Positions 11,476 through 24,249 of a stretch of 64,000 nt of DNA are shown here, piece after piece (position 1 is the stretch's first letter; each line of letters opens with the position of its first letter). The position numbers and the translations under genes were made by a program. Below the pieces are notes generated by a model. It did no database searches. It saw only the letters and a program-made list of their open reading frames with translations, and was not told where the DNA came from. Source of the stretch: Cynocephalus volans (lineage: Eukaryota; Chordata; Mammalia; Dermoptera; Cynocephalidae); NCBI RefSeq assembly GCF_027409185.1, contig NC_084465.1, forward strand, positions 34,761,864 through 34,825,863. The letters are read 5' to 3'.

Positions 11476-14405
11476 TTCCAACTCCAGGCACACGATGCTT
11501 CCTTAATCCTTTCTCTCCTCTTTAATGCTTCAGCACATATAACCAGAGCAATGTTGGAAATTTGTTTTGTTGAAATAGGAGATAAGGGTGTATAGGAAAG
11601 ATTTTATGATGTGGGTATTGCAAAAGATCTAAATGTTAAAAATTTCAGCTTTTCTAGAGTTAAGATCCTTAGAAAAAAATATTAAAAGGGGACAGATAAA
11701 ACTAAATGTGCCTTAATGGTGCTGACTAAATAAACTGAGTGAATACTCATAATTTGTTTTATCATTTTTACTTTAGGAAAATTTCTCAAATGGAAGATAA
11801 TTACAGTAGAAGCCTAATTAGATGCTAACAGACCATACTCTTCTGTTCTGAGGCATTAGTGATTCCTTTTGTGTTATAATTGCTATATTTATCAGGGTAT
11901 ATTAAGTGTTTCTTTTGCAGTATGCATGTGGAGAATGCATTGCACAAAGAGGTGAATGTGACTGTTAAGAATGAGCCAGCTATTTGAAATGAGTTTGATA
12001 TTTCCAGTTGAATTTATTGCAATTTTATTATCTGCATTGCAAAAATTTCTGAAACACTTGGCACTACTGTTAGTTTTAGCAGAAAACATGTCTTTTGAAA
12101 AATCATACCTTTTCCTCAGTCTATTCATTGAGAATCTCAAGAGCACTTGTACTGAGTTATTATTGATTACTAACGCACTGATTATTTTGTGATGACTGCC
12201 AAGTCATAAAAATCATATACCATTGACATTTTTATAGCATAAAAATAAGGAAGAGAATAATAGATTAAATGTATCATGATTTATGAGCTTGAATCTGAAT
12301 TAACAAGGGTAATTAGAAGCTACCAATTAGCACAGATTTATAAAGTGAAATTGCACCTACAATGAATGTTCAATGTACAAAAAAATTATAGGACTAAGTA
12401 TGAATATGGCTGGACAATACAATTGTGTGTTTTAATCATAGCCATCTTTAACCTTGAAAAACCAAGAAAGAATAAGAAAGCAAGCAAATTTAACACTTAT
12501 AATGCCTAAATACATCCTTAGGAAAAATGAGTATTTGATTTATGTAACACATGGACCATTTCTAAAGCTCTCTTAGAAACAGGTTAGTTTTATTTTTAGT
12601 TTTTTAACCAAGGAAAATATCTAAACTGATATTTTAAACCTAATTTTAACCTCAAAAATTGAAATGCGATTTCTCATTTGTGAAACAATGAACTGTTGTT
12701 ATCAATAGAATTAAAGGACATTCCCCATATCAGCATTTAGTGTTTACATTTAAGGAAAGAATGTAGATCATATTTGCCTCTAAAAAATTATTATGTTATT
12801 CTAAAATTACTCAGAAAAATTACCCAAAGGATTATTGGCCCAACTAGAAAGGGCAGAATTTTAAATATATGATCTAATTTCTCAAATTTAGAACTATGAT
12901 ATTAACATTAAATAAGTTAGTAGAATGTTAGGGATGGAAAGCTCTTTCTTATCCCTTTGAATAGCTATTAAGCAACTCTGGGCTTTCTGACTTAGGAAAA
13001 AGCCAGGTTAGAATCTCAGTTTTCTGCCTCCCTCTTCCCTGGTCATTTCACTCACTATGTAGACTTGGAGTATTTCAAGTACAAAATTAGACTTGAAGAT
13101 AAAATGATCTGCTAAATGTAGAATTCCTTTCAGATATTTCCTCAGTCTTTTTTTCAAAAGGCTAATTCAGTAATACCTTCATGACCAGAGGTCACTTATC
13201 TTAGAGCCTTAATAACACATAACATATATGAGTAAACACACACACACATAAGTTTACATTACATCCTTATGCAAAAACAGACGTGTCAAAATCCTCTCAC
13301 TAAAGCTCATGAATTTTTCTAGTCTCTCAGTAGAGTATATTTCCTTGTACTTTGTGTTCCATTCTATTATGTTGGTTCTCCTGATTTTTTGCCCAAAGCA
13401 GATTTGAAGATCTGTTTCCTTTGCTTTTACAAGAAAGAGAACGGGATAGAGAAGAGGGCTAGCGATGTAGCTTATAGCAAGCACATTATGACCAGCAAAA
13501 ATAATAAACAAATCAGCAAAAAACAGCCTCAGAGTGAACATATAGAAAAATAAGTTATAAATTCACTTAGTAGAGAAGCTAATAGCCTGCTTGCTTCTAT
13601 AAACTGTGAGATAAACACTGAAACAAAGAGTTTGATGTATTCACTGTTAAAAATCAAGCATGTTTAGGCAAAACAAAAACAAAGACACAAAAACCACACT
13701 CGTCTCTACTGGTTCATAAAGGCAAGAGCTGGGAAAGTACCCCAGCTCTAGGGCTTGAGGTTCATGTCTGAAAGGTCAAGGCAGACCCAGACTTGCTTCT
13801 TGCAGGTTTTAGTACCCAAGGAGGTCCAGCACTGTGTGCGTGCGTGCACACGTGCGTGTGTGTGTGTGTGTTGTGGAATGTGTATGCCAGAGTGTTTATA
13901 GCGGTGGGGGCTAATGGTGCACAATATTAAGAAACTTCAAAGTTAAGCAAATTGTAACATTGTAGTAGTTTAAGGTTCCATTCTCAACAGTTCCTGCAAA
14001 GTAAGAACACAACCTAAATTCAGGGAGCAATTTCTGGCCTTTGGAGGCATATACTAAGAATAGTATTAAGGCTTAGCCAAGCACTTGGAATTTGGGGTTG
14101 GAGAAGCATTTCTGACTCTCAACAGGATTCTAAATTGGAATGTTAGGGAAAGCAGAGTCAGGAGCCCATAATTAGTGTTTGGCCAATAGTGTAGGGCTAG
14201 TAGGGAAAGGCCATAACTGGGAGACAACGGGATTCTAGGAAGCCCTAGCAGCAAGTGGGTTTGTCCTTCCTGTTATAGCATCTGCAATGTTTGCAGCATA
14301 AGGGCTCTTTCAAGACCAACATGTAGAAGAGGGTAATCAGGAACCTAGCAAGTGACTGCTAAGGAAGTTAAGGGCTGGTATCGTCAACTCTGATGAAGCA
14401 GAGGT
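11476..14405. other. Intergenic DNA without recognised gene
   Basis: AT-rich, apparently unique sequence. A 95-codon minus-strand ORF (13541-13254) has hydrophobic N-terminal residues but no recognisable family. The only bounded feature is the alternating purine-pyrimidine tract at 13833-13871. Confidence 0.5.
13833..13871. repeat. Alternating pyrimidine-purine tract (Z-DNA-prone)
   Basis: Thirty-nine bases of strict alternation mixing TG, CG and CA steps, including a GTGCACACGTGC core. CG-containing alternating tracts are the strongest Z-DNA formers. Confidence 0.9.
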
Positions 14406-14411
14406 GGGTAG

Positions 14412-14558
14412 TTTCTTTTCTTTCCTTCCTTCCTTCTTCCCTCCCTCCCTCTCTCCTTCCCTCCTCTCCCTTCCTTCCTTCCTTCCTTCCTTCCTTCCTT
14501 CCTTCCTTCCTTCCTTCCTTCCCTCCATCCCTCCCTCCCTCTTTCTCTCTTTCTTTCT
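14412..14558 (+). repeat. Homopyrimidine tract with (TTCC)n core
   Basis: 147 bases of C and T with a single purine (A at 14527). The centre is a (TTCC)n array and the flanks are CCCT and CTTT variants. Such mirror-like pyrimidine tracts can form triplex (H-) DNA. ORFs here are artefacts. Confidence 0.95.
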
Positions 14559-14751
14559 AATTATTACTTTATGATCTATAGTCATTTCCTTACCCCATTT
14601 CAGCTTTGCTTTCAACCACTTCTTTTGTGCTGTTATTGACAAATATATTACACATATATTACTTTTCTATATGTTGTAGGCCCAACAATTCTCTCTCTCT
14701 CCCTGAATGTGTGCGTGTATATGTATATATGTATACACATACATATGTACA

Positions 14752-15106
14752 CAGTCATGCACTGCATAATGACATTTCAGTCAATAATGGACCACATATA
14801 CAACAGTGATCCCATAAAAGTACAGTACTGTATTTTTAATGTACCTATTCTCTGTTTAGATATGTTTACATAAACAAATACTTACCATTGTGGTACAGTT
14901 GCCTACAGTATTCAGTAAAGTAACAAGCTGTACAGGTTTGTAGCCCAGGAGCAATAGGCTATACCATATAGCTTGCAGTAGGCTGTGTAGTAAGCTACAC
15001 CATCTAGGTTTGTTTAAGTGTACTCTATGATGTTTGCACAATGACAAAATTGCCAGATGATTCATTTTCTCAGAAAATATCTTTGTACTTAAGTGACACA
15101 TGACTG
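14752..15106 (+). mobile_element. Tigger-type non-autonomous DNA transposon (MER8-like)
   Basis: Begins CAGTCATGCACTGCATAATG and ends CATGACTG, giving terminal inverted repeats. Internal phrases such as 'ggtttgtagcccaggagcaa' match the pogo/Tigger-derived MER8-like elements of placental mammals. TA target duplications are not preserved because the ends fall in GT-rich sequence. Confidence 0.8.
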
Positions 15107-15150
15107 TGTGTTTATTTATATGTATGTATATATGTGTATGTGTGTGTGTA

Positions 15151-15227
15151 TGAAAGATCTTCAAAAAGTTTATGAAAAAATTTGTATTATCTTTTAATTT
15201 CATTTTTTCACAAACTTAAAAGTATCC
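15151..15227. mobile_element. Mariner-like MITE, copy A
   Basis: Near-palindromic element of about 77 bp with ends related to CTTCAAAAAGTT and its inverse and the core 'attatcttttaatttcattt'. TA precedes it (15149-15150); the right TA is mutated. Confidence 0.7.
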
Positions 15228-15262
15228 TTGTGTGTGTGTGCATGTGTGTGTGAGTGTGGATA

Positions 15263-15339
15263 CAAAGTTACTTCAAAAAATTCTCAGAAAGATTCACATT
15301 ATCTTTTAATTCCATTTTCCACAAACTTTTTGAAGTATC

Positions 15340-15340
<1 letters not shown>
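15263..15340. mobile_element. Mariner-like MITE, copy B
   Basis: About 78-bp near-palindrome, start ACTTCAAAAAATT, end ACTTTTTGAAGTATCC, core ATCTTTTAATTCCATTTT. It is flanked by TA on both sides (15261-15262 and 15341-15342), as expected for mariner insertion. It lies 35 bp from copy A. Confidence 0.8.

Positions 15341-15342
<2 letters not shown>

Positions 15343-15382
<40 letters not shown>
15343..15382 (+). repeat. (GT)20 microsatellite
   Basis: Uninterrupted GT dinucleotides abutting the right end of MITE copy B. Confidence 0.97.
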
Positions 15383-15385
<3 letters not shown>

Positions 15386-15479
15386 TTAATACAATTGCTT
15401 TTTAAGCCAGTTGAGAGAATAAAGGAGAAAAATATGTATTGACAGTGTCATTTGTAATTACACAATATTGCCTTTATTG

Positions 15480-17070
15480 GTGCTTTTTGTTTGTGTGGAT
15501 TCAAATTACTATCTGGGGCTCCCTTACTTTCAGCCTGAAAAACTTCCTTTAGAATTTTTTTTAAGTAGGGTGCACTAGCAACAAATTCTCTCAGTTTTTG
15601 TTTATCTGGGAAACTATTTTGCCTTCATTTTTGAAGTCTAGCTTTGCTGGGTATATGATTCTTGATTGACAATTTTTTCTTTGAGCATTTTGAATATGTT
15701 ATCCACACTGCCTTCTGGTTTCCATCATTCTTGTGATAAGTCCGCAGTTAGTCTTACTGGGGTTTCTTGTAGGTGACATGTCATTTTTCTCTTGCTGCTT
15801 TCCAGATTTTCTCCATGTCCATGGCTTTTAGAATTTTTACTTTGATGTGTCTGTTTATGGATCTTTTTGCATCTATTCATTGAACTTTCTGAATATGAAG
15901 GTTAACTTTTTTTCGATAATATGGGAAGTTTTTAGTTGTTGTTTCTTTGAATATTTTTTCATCTCTTTTCTCCCTCTCCTGTGCTTCTGATAATTCCATT
16001 ATGTGTATTTTAGTGCACTTAATGGTATCCCATATTTTTCTAAGGTGCTATTTATTTTTCTTCATTTTTTCTGTTCTTCAGCTTATATAATATCTACTGA
16101 TCTATTTTCAAGTTTGCTAGCTCTTCTTCCAGTTCAACTCTAGTGTTGAGCCCCTTTAGTGAACTTTTAATTTTGTTTATTGTACTTTTTTACTCAAGAA
16201 TTCTCATTTGGTTCTTTTTTGTAATTTAAAAAATATCTTCATAGGTATTGTCTATTTGAAGAGACATTGCCATCACACCTTCCTTTACTTTTTAAATCAT
16301 GCTTCCTTTAGTTCTGTGAACGTATTTATAATGCCTACATTGAAATCTTTTTCTGTTCAGTTCAACATCAGGTTACTGCCACAGGCAGTTTCTGTTGTCT
16401 GTTTTTGTTTGTTTGTTTGTTTGTTTTGTTTTATTTTTTCCCAGTGTAGGAGTCATACTTTCCTGTTCTTATCAGGCCTTATAATTTTTTATTGGAAACT
16501 GAACATTTTAGATAATACATTGTGAAAACTCTGGTCTCCTTTCCCCTTTTAAAGCTGTTATTGTTATTTGTTTGTTTAGTTTTATAGTGACTTGCTTGAT
16601 TATTTTAGTAAAGTCTATTTCCCCCCATACTGTTAAGCCTTTGTTGTTGCTCCTCAAGGAGGCACAGCTTTGATTTTTCACAGTCACCCTGGGGTGACAA
16701 AGGTCCTGGTAGGGCTCTCTTCTACTCTTTCCCTGACCACAGACAGCTGTTAAACTGCACTAATTGCTTGCTGGTTGTTGTATTGTTTTCAACAATGTAC
16801 CAGGCATATATTTCTCTACAAACTAATCTAATCATAATATGGCTTCTTAAAAGGAATAGCTTCTGAGGTCAGTGTTTGATATTTGCTCTGACCCAAGAAT
16901 GCCCCTCCAAGCTTCCTGAAAACCAAGTTCTCTCCTGCAAGCTCATCATCAACAGTCTACGCTGTATCTTCGTTAGATCCACAAATTGCCTTTCATCACA
17001 ACTTCCACTGTTCTTGAGAGCACCCTTAGGCTTCAACTTCTCCATGATCTGTTGCAAATAAAGTCAATTC
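15480..17070 (-). mobile_element. Ancient L1 (L1M-type) block
   Basis: Long stretch matching old-L1 text common across mammalian genomes: 'ctttcagcctgaaaaacttc', 'tctagctttgctgggtatat', 'tctcttgctgctttccagat' and 'ttggaaactgaacattttag'. It is strongly diverged with no open frames. Orientation is given as the usual reading of this text and is less certain than the family. Confidence 0.65.
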
Positions 17071-18830
17071 CTTTGTAAAAGATTAGAAACTATCTGTTTT
17101 ATGTCTTGCTTCTACTCACAGGCAAAATCTCTGAGACAGAACTCTGAAGCCAGGGATGGGGACAATGGCAAGCTTCTCTAGGTGACACTCCTAGTCTAGG
17201 TGCTGATTGAACAGTGGGTGGGGGGTGGAGTAGCCAAAGCCTGAAGGCCTCTTGGTTTGCCTCTCAGCATAAAACCACCACTTCATAAGCTGGGGCAAGG
17301 GTGATTGAGGCCCCAGTATTCAGTGTGCCATATTCAAGGACTGGGTGAGGCAGAAGGAGGAAGAGAAAGGTGATAAAATGTCATTGGTATGAAGTAACAG
17401 AAGGTGATCCTGAGGAAAAAGAAAAAAAATTTGTTTTCTTTTGTTCCATTAATTACTTCTATTTTCTGTTAGCATCTAAGCCATCAGGAAAGTAGTTGCT
17501 TCTTAAAAAAAAGGAATCTGTTGGGGGTAAAACAGCAATTTGATCACAGTCATCCCCAGAATTTTTCCTGCTCTCCCTAATCCCATCTTTACAGCTCTGA
17601 CATTTGTGAAATTACTTTTAAGCCCAGTGAAGATAAAACATTTTAGGAGATCTTTAGCCTTGCAAAAGTAGATGTAATGTTTGCTATGTATATTTCTCGC
17701 AGTTAAATCTCTTTCTATAACCTTCCATTATACTCTTGAAAATAGAGCGTCATTTTCTGGGTGTGCAGCTTTGCTCTGTGTCTGTGTCGCATGAGCTTCT
17801 AGGGTAAGTCTGGCGAGATACCCCTGTGGACTGGTGCTGGGAACTGCCTAGACAGGAGGGTTTGGGGGATGGCCCAAACTGGGAAAGGTGGTCTCTTTTG
17901 ATGGCTAAAGCGGATCAATTTACACAATGACAGAAGAGAGGAATAGAGCTTATTGTTAGGCAAATGGCCTACTGTCAAGTCCAAAGATCAAATGAAGTAG
18001 AGAAGAAAGACAAATAATAAAGATGAAGGGAGGGAAACTGGAATTTGAAAAATATCGGAAATGAAGAGTTGGTTGCAAAAGTGCTTCAGAGCAAATGCAA
18101 GACTGTTGTGAAATGCCTGTTTTCTTCAAGTTTGTAACAGAATGTAGAAATAAGCATAGTGGTGTAAAGTGTGCATTATATAAGCTTTGATGATGATCAT
18201 TGGATTCTCCAAATTTTCCTGGGCACTTGGTGTAGGGCACTACAGACATACGGAAGATACTTTAATGCTTGCAGTCGAATTTTAGTTCCTTACATTTCTT
18301 GTGTTTTTATATCTTTGTGTTTCACATCTACTTAGCTGCCAAGTCCTCTGAAATGGCTCAGTATTTCTCTATAAAATTGGTATTTCTCAAAGTATGTCTA
18401 ATTGAGTATTAGGTCTAATCACTATTAATAAGAATTTCTCTGTCTCTGTTTTTTTCTCTCTCAGACACACACAGACACACACACACACACACACACACAC
18501 CGATATACACTCAGATTACTTGATCAAATATATTTAGAAAGTGTTGGGTTATATAAAGTAAAAGAAATTTCTTTCCCATAGGAGTTCTCAGAACCTCTAA
18601 TATGCTAAGGAGTTTGCAAATGTACTTGGAGGCAAATCTAATAGCATTTTCTAAATACATTCGCCTGTAGAATGCTCAAAAGATGAGTGCTCCACAGAAT
18701 ACTCTTTATTAAATTCTTACAAGTAATTGTCTCTCTACTGGTCTCCCTGTCTCTAGTTTATCCTATATACTGCTGTCAGAATAATCTTCCTATCAATCAG
18801 ACAACAGTTTATTTCTGGGCACTTTGTTGG
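17071..18830. other. Intergenic DNA; contains a (CA)n microsatellite at 18464-18500
   Basis: No gene or bounded interspersed repeat was recognised apart from the interrupted (CA)n. Small ORFs at 17799-18249 have no recognisable features. Confidence 0.5.
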
Positions 18831-18834
18831 GTGC

Positions 18835-19056
18835 TATCAGCTATTATAAGACTCTGGAGCCAGACTACCAGTATTTAATTTTGGCTCTGATCTTTACTAA
18901 CTACATGACCTGTCTTAGTTTCCTCATACATAAAATGGGTTGTTTTGAGAATTTAATTATTATTATTTGTATAGCACTTAGAATAGTTTCTGGCACACTT
19001 TGTAGTAAGCACTATAAAAGTGCTTGCTAATTTTTTTTTTTTTTTTTTTTTTTTTT
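18835..19056 (+). repeat. MIR SINE followed by 26-T run
   Basis: MIR hallmarks: 'ggagccagactaccagtatt', 'tagtttcctcatacataaaa' and 'gtttctggcacactttgtag'. A run of 26 T (19031-19056) follows directly. A poly-T next to a MIR is not part of MIR and may mark a separate minus-strand insertion whose body I could not identify. Confidence 0.75.
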
Positions 19057-19684
19057 AAAGCACCAGTATTTCTCTTAGGGAGAAAATTGTATGAAAGCTG
19101 AGAACTCTACAGCATAGGCTAAAAGAAGACTATAAAACAAAAATGATAGGTGTGTTTGTCTGCATGAGAAGTTAACAGGAATTTAGAGTTGGGGTGTAAG
19201 CAGTGAGAGAGAAGATCAGAGAAAAGGAGGTCAGGTAACATGGAAACTGCAGGGAAAGGTGACTGGGAAGAAATAAGTAGGACTAGAGTAACCAGAGCAT
19301 TTCTAATATCTGATTTTGAGTTGTATGTGGTGCTGTTCCAGAAATCCCTTCAGATTCTTTGAGACTTCAGTCAAAAGCAGCTACAAACGTAGGCTTGTGC
19401 CAGCTATATTTTGAGAAGGAAGGAATCTTTTCCTGCAGGCTGTCACCCTTCAAAGAAAAACATAGCATGCATGGGTTGACAAGATAATCCATAAACTGAT
19501 TCAGAACTCGGGAAGGAGTGTTTCCTCCTCCTGCCCCTATCCCAAGAATCCCCAGAGGGATTACAAGGGGAAAACATTTTTACCCTCTGCTTGCGGGAAA
19601 GAGGCTCCGCCTATTCTATTTAAACCTCAAAGGACAGTGTGACCCCAGCTAAATTTAGGCCACTCACATATTACATAATATGAC

Positions 19685-19950
19685 CACTTTAGGAGGTAGG
19701 TATGCAGATAAGGAAACTGAGGTGTATGGAGGTGAGATTATTTGCTCACGGTCACGTTACTGGCAAGTGGTAAAGCCAAGGATCACGTCCAGGTCTGACT
19801 GCAGACTCGTACTGTCATTTATGTTACTACTCTGCTCATAGCAAAATGCTTCAGGGGCTGTCATCGCCTCTGAATAAAATGCAAACTTCTCAGCACAGCC
19901 TCTAAGATCTTCCTTAATCTGGAAACCACAAACTTTTCTAATCCTCACAT
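19685..19950. repeat. MIR (minus) then L2 3' fragment (plus)
   Basis: 19685-19835 reads as antisense MIR ('ataaggaaactgaggtgtat'). 19840-19950 resembles the plus-strand L2 3' region ('cttcaggggctgtcatcgcc', 'taaaatgcaaacttctcagc'). Confidence 0.55.
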
Positions 19951-22580
19951 TATAATTCTTAAAACGAGGGTCTAGAGGACTTTCTCTGCGACTGTGTTTC
20001 TTGTTTTTGAATCTTGTTTCTCTAGGGATCTGAGTTCATGTCCCTGGATCAGCCTGACTGATTGGCCTTGGCAGAGAGTGGCTAAATCACCTTGATGTGA
20101 AGGCGTTTTTCCTAGTTTTGGTGACACTTTTCATGTTTTTTGCTGCCCAACTCAAGTGCCACTGATTCTGTCCATCTGCCAGGGCACCTGCCTGTTCCCA
20201 TTTGCTGGGCCCCTTTGATGCTGCCATCTGTCTTCCTGCCGAGATTTCCACCTAGCGCTTGCCAGCAAATTCCCCTCGTGCTTGGTTCCGCTTGACTGGC
20301 TGAATTTACATTGCCTGTTGATGGGTCTTCACTCAAGTTCCAGTCACACTCTAATTGATTGGTCTAGTTTTTAGGTTCTGGCCATCCATGCCCGCTCCCA
20401 TAACTAAATGAGGCACATTGTAAAACGTTGACTGTGTAGCAAATGTGGTAACTTCATGGGATAGTTGGGAACGCTGGCCTGAACAAAGGGAAGGTTGTGG
20501 AGAGTAGGGGAAAAGGGAAATGATTTATAATGTTATTTGTATATGCACAAGTTGGTGAGAGTAAAAGGAAGAAAAGATTGAGAAAGAGAGTAGACTTAAG
20601 TAACACAAGTTTTTGGATGCTATATTCCAAGTTTTTATTTCTGATCTAAGGAATGGCTGTTGGGACCTAGTTAATTAAGTCCACATACGGTCAGCCTTGT
20701 AGCCCAAGCTGGCTGCTGCCACTTTTAAAGCCACCTTTCCCAAAGTGAGAACTGGCTCATCTCCACATTGGCAGACTCATTGGTCCCAGAAGAGTCCTCT
20801 CTGGGACCCAGTGCTAAGGTGATAGTGATTCATAAAACACCATCAATATAAAACTTACACCAAAAAATACACAATTTAATTCCTAACAGTCATTGGGAAA
20901 ATGTATAAGTTCCCTAAATCAAACCTATTACATCCCAAGTCTTCCCTCTAATCTGTTATAGTGAATTATATTACTGATGAAGCCAAGAAATGTATTAAAA
21001 TAGTATAAATGCTTGTAAGTTATTAAAACTGTCTAAGTTGTCTATGGATATCTTATGTCCCTGACATGATATATCTTCCTTTTTTACTGTAAGTAGTAAT
21101 CAGTTAATATTGCTTTCTAAGAAATAAACTACAAATATACAAAGAAAATGCAACATTATAACAATTGAAAGAAATGGTTGTTCTCTGCTGTGAAAACAAA
21201 TTACTTTCTTACTAAGAGAAAGCAAGGATAATAACTTTTTTTCTTTTTCATCAGTCATTTATGCATTTGTATCATGAAATTTGAAATGAAATTTCCCTAC
21301 ATCTTCAGTTTACTACACATAGTTATGGCTAATAACACCAATAATAACACAAGAGTAGAAAGTTTGAATTTCAACAATAAAACTTTTATAAAGGCCGAAT
21401 TCAAACGACAAAATCACAATTGTTTTGTTACACAAAATGGTTGGTTTATATGTGGTAGAATAAGGACACTCGTGAGTTTAAATTAGCTAACTGAAAATAA
21501 TTTTTAAAATAAAAAACTTTAGTGTAAATAAAAAAATGTTTTACTTAGGGCAGTACTGGAATACTGTGAAAGTTTTAAAACACAGCAAGGGAGGTGAAGG
21601 CACAGCCGGTGAAGGCAAATGTCTAAAATTCACAGTAAGTATTTGCTTATCTTTCCCTAGTTGTTGTACTATGGGCATGACAAGAAGCTGATTTAGTGGT
21701 ATAATGGATAAATTCCTGAGGGATCTTTCTAAGAAAAGGAGAATTTGGCAGCTGTTTGTAAATAGATCTTTATTCCTTCTTTTTCTTTAGTTTTTTTTTT
21801 TTTCAAAGAACCGTAAATTAAGACTTCTCACAAAGGAAAAGATTTCTTAAATGGTGAAAGTTTTGCTTTCTGAAGAGGAAATATGCTAATAAACTTACAC
21901 ATTTTTTGAAAATCAAAATTATGTTAGAACTTTTGGTAGCTCCTAGCACAGTTTTGAGTGTGTTGTAACAATTCAATATTTACTGAACAGGACTGGATTA
22001 TTTGTACCAATGTCTGCTGGTGAAATGAGTCCAAATCAATGAACTTTGCATAAACTTTGAGAGGAAAGTGTTCACGGTGCTGACTTGGAGAATCCTTTAA
22101 TCAATTGGTGTTTAAATGCAAATGAGGGTACAGGAAGTAAGTGTATGGCATGGGATGGAAATGATGTGAACTGAGTTTTCTTAGGTCCTTTGCTATTTCC
22201 AGCAGGTTCTTGCTTCAGTGGCTTTCTCAGTAAATAAGGACCTTTGCTAAGTAATGCCACAGAAATTGGCACAGGTTAGCTGAGAGCTGGGTTGTTTTAG
22301 GAGGATGGTAGCATCCATTCCTTTCTCCACCCCTAGTTCAATCAAAACTCTGTGTTCAGTTATCTACCCTTCTCTGTTTGACATATGCTTTAAAGAAGGG
22401 TTGCCCCAGGAGCAAGGAATGCATCTTGACTGGTTTAGAACCAGCCACACTTCTTGCCAATAATTTCTTTATACATGAGTGTGTGACAGGATTCTAGCCA
22501 ATGAATCAAAAAAAGATAACCTGTTGCAAAACTCCTGGGAGAGGTTTCCTTGATCCTAAGAGAGTAGGAGGAAATAGATA
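19951..22580. other. Intergenic DNA without recognised gene
   Basis: Nothing bounded. A GC-richer patch lies at 20030-20400; AT-rich elsewhere. Confidence 0.45.
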
Positions 22581-22589
22581 GATTACAGA

Positions 22590-22735
22590 ATCCCAGCTTC
22601 TTTATTTACTATCTGTGTGCCCCTGGAGAAATCAACTCTTCAGTCTCAGTATCTCCCTATGTAGTTATAAGGAATTAATATGATACATTGGTAGAAGTAC
22701 CTACTATGTCAGGCATGTATAACGAAACATATTAG
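22590..22735 (+). repeat. MIR SINE fragment
   Basis: Diverged MIR 3' half: 'tctcagtatctccctatgta' then 'ggaattaatatgatacattg' and 'ctactatgtcaggcatgtat'. Confidence 0.55.
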
Positions 22736-22775
22736 GTGTCTTTCCTGAAATGATCATGAAGAACTGTTGGGAGTA

Positions 22776-23132
22776 CAGTAGTCCCCCCTTATTCGTGGGG
22801 GATAAGTTCCAACACCCCCAGTGGATGTCTAAAACTGGACAGTACTGAACCCTATATACTATAACTTATATTACATTATACGGTGTTTTTTCCTATACAT
22901 ACAAATCTATGATAGACTTTAACTTGTAAATTAGGTAGAGTGAGAGATTAACAATAAATAATATAAAAAAGAACAATAATAATATTGTAATAACAGTTAT
23001 GTGAGTGTGGTCTCTCTCACTCTCTCAGAATATCTTACGGTATTATACTGTACTCACCTGTTTTGGGTCTGTGTTTGACCACTGCTAACAGAAACCATGG
23101 AAAGTGAAATCGTGAATAAAAGGGGACTACGG
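22776..23132 (+). mobile_element. Tigger-type DNA transposon (MER2-like), 357 bp
   Basis: Starts CAGTAGTCCCCCCTTATTCG and ends with the inverse (GGGGACTACGG). TA dinucleotides flank both ends (22774-22775, 23133-23134). The interior carries the usual 'ccagtggatgtctaaaactg', 'gagagattaacaataaataa' and 'tatgtgagtgtggtctctct' segments of non-autonomous Tigger relatives. Confidence 0.85.
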
Positions 23133-23134
23133 TA

Positions 23135-24077
23135 CTTGTAAGGGTCTTATACTAAGAAATAGTAGAAACTGATTCATCTAACTAAACACCTATCCTGCTC
23201 CTTCACTCTCCACAACTTGAGCAGAATGAGTAGAAGAAGATATGGACAAAGGAGGTAACTTATGGAGTAAGGAACTTGTATTAATTCACCACACAGCTGA
23301 CTTTTATTTCTGACTCTGGGACTGACACATATGAGTTTGCTTATTAAATGCTTATCTTATTATTATATAAACAGAAAAGAATGGCTTCACCATTCCTTGG
23401 AGGGTAGGGACCTCTGGCATGAGGCACAGGAGATGCCACACATTCAAATAATATTTGATGAAGCACTCACAGCCACAGAATTAAGTTCTTGCCTCACATG
23501 CAATGAATAAAACATACAATCTTCCTCATGTGTTGTTCCACATTCAAACTGTTATGCCTGTCTTGTGATTTTTCTATCCTCCTTTTGTGCACAAAAAAGC
23601 AGTTCTCACAGAGAAAAATATAGAGCCCTCAGAATGACAGCTGTGATGTCAAGTCTTACTGCACTTCTGAAATCCTGGAGAAGAGAATAGGACAGGGAGG
23701 GAATAGCAGCTGCCCTCAAGTAGTTGAAGGGCTGTCCTGTGAGAGAAAGCCTTGCTCATGCTATGGACTCCAAAGGGCAGAACCAGGGTTGAGGGGTAGA
23801 TGTTAAAGGGGATGCAATTAAGTTTAAGTAATTGAAACTGCCCAGGATGGCAGTGCCTCACGTGTGGTGAGGTCTCCTCTGCTGAAATATCGATTCATAG
23901 ACTCCGATGACCATTTATCAGGAATATTAGAGCAGTAACTGCAGCTGTTTTCTTCTTAACTTGTAAAATGGGGATATTAATTAATCCCAATTTATCAACT
24001 CACAGGTGAGGGATTTGATCCAACTAAACCTGAAAAGACTCTTTTGGAGTTTTTTGGCAGCTATAAAGCTCTAGTCT
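23135..24077. other. Intergenic DNA without recognised gene
   Basis: No bounded feature recognised. Confidence 0.45.
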
Positions 24078-24249
24078 CAGTGGTTTTCACACTTTGCTGC
24101 AGACTAGAATTACCTCGGGAGCTTTGAAAAATCCGTATGCCTAGGCCACACCTGCAGAGATTCTGATTTAATTGGTCTGGGCCAGCGCATTAGGATTTTT
24201 TCAAAGCTTTCCAAGTGATTCTAATGTATAGTGATTTTGAGAATCACTG
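24078..24249 (+). mobile_element. MER5A-type hAT (Charlie) element
   Basis: Begins CAGTGGTTTTCACACTTTGC and ends GAGAATCACTG, the MER5 terminal repeats. The interior includes 'ggccacacctgcagagattc'. Confidence 0.85.

Noticed and set aside
13254..13541. 95-codon minus-strand ORF with membrane-like N-terminus
   Set aside because: No known domain or neighbouring gene features. It could be old repeat sequence, but I could not support a call.
15149..15382. CRISPR-like array from repeated GT tracts and similar units near 15.2 kb
   Set aside because: The two similar units are near-palindromic MITEs with TA flanks, and the spacers are microsatellite. The genome is eukaryotic.
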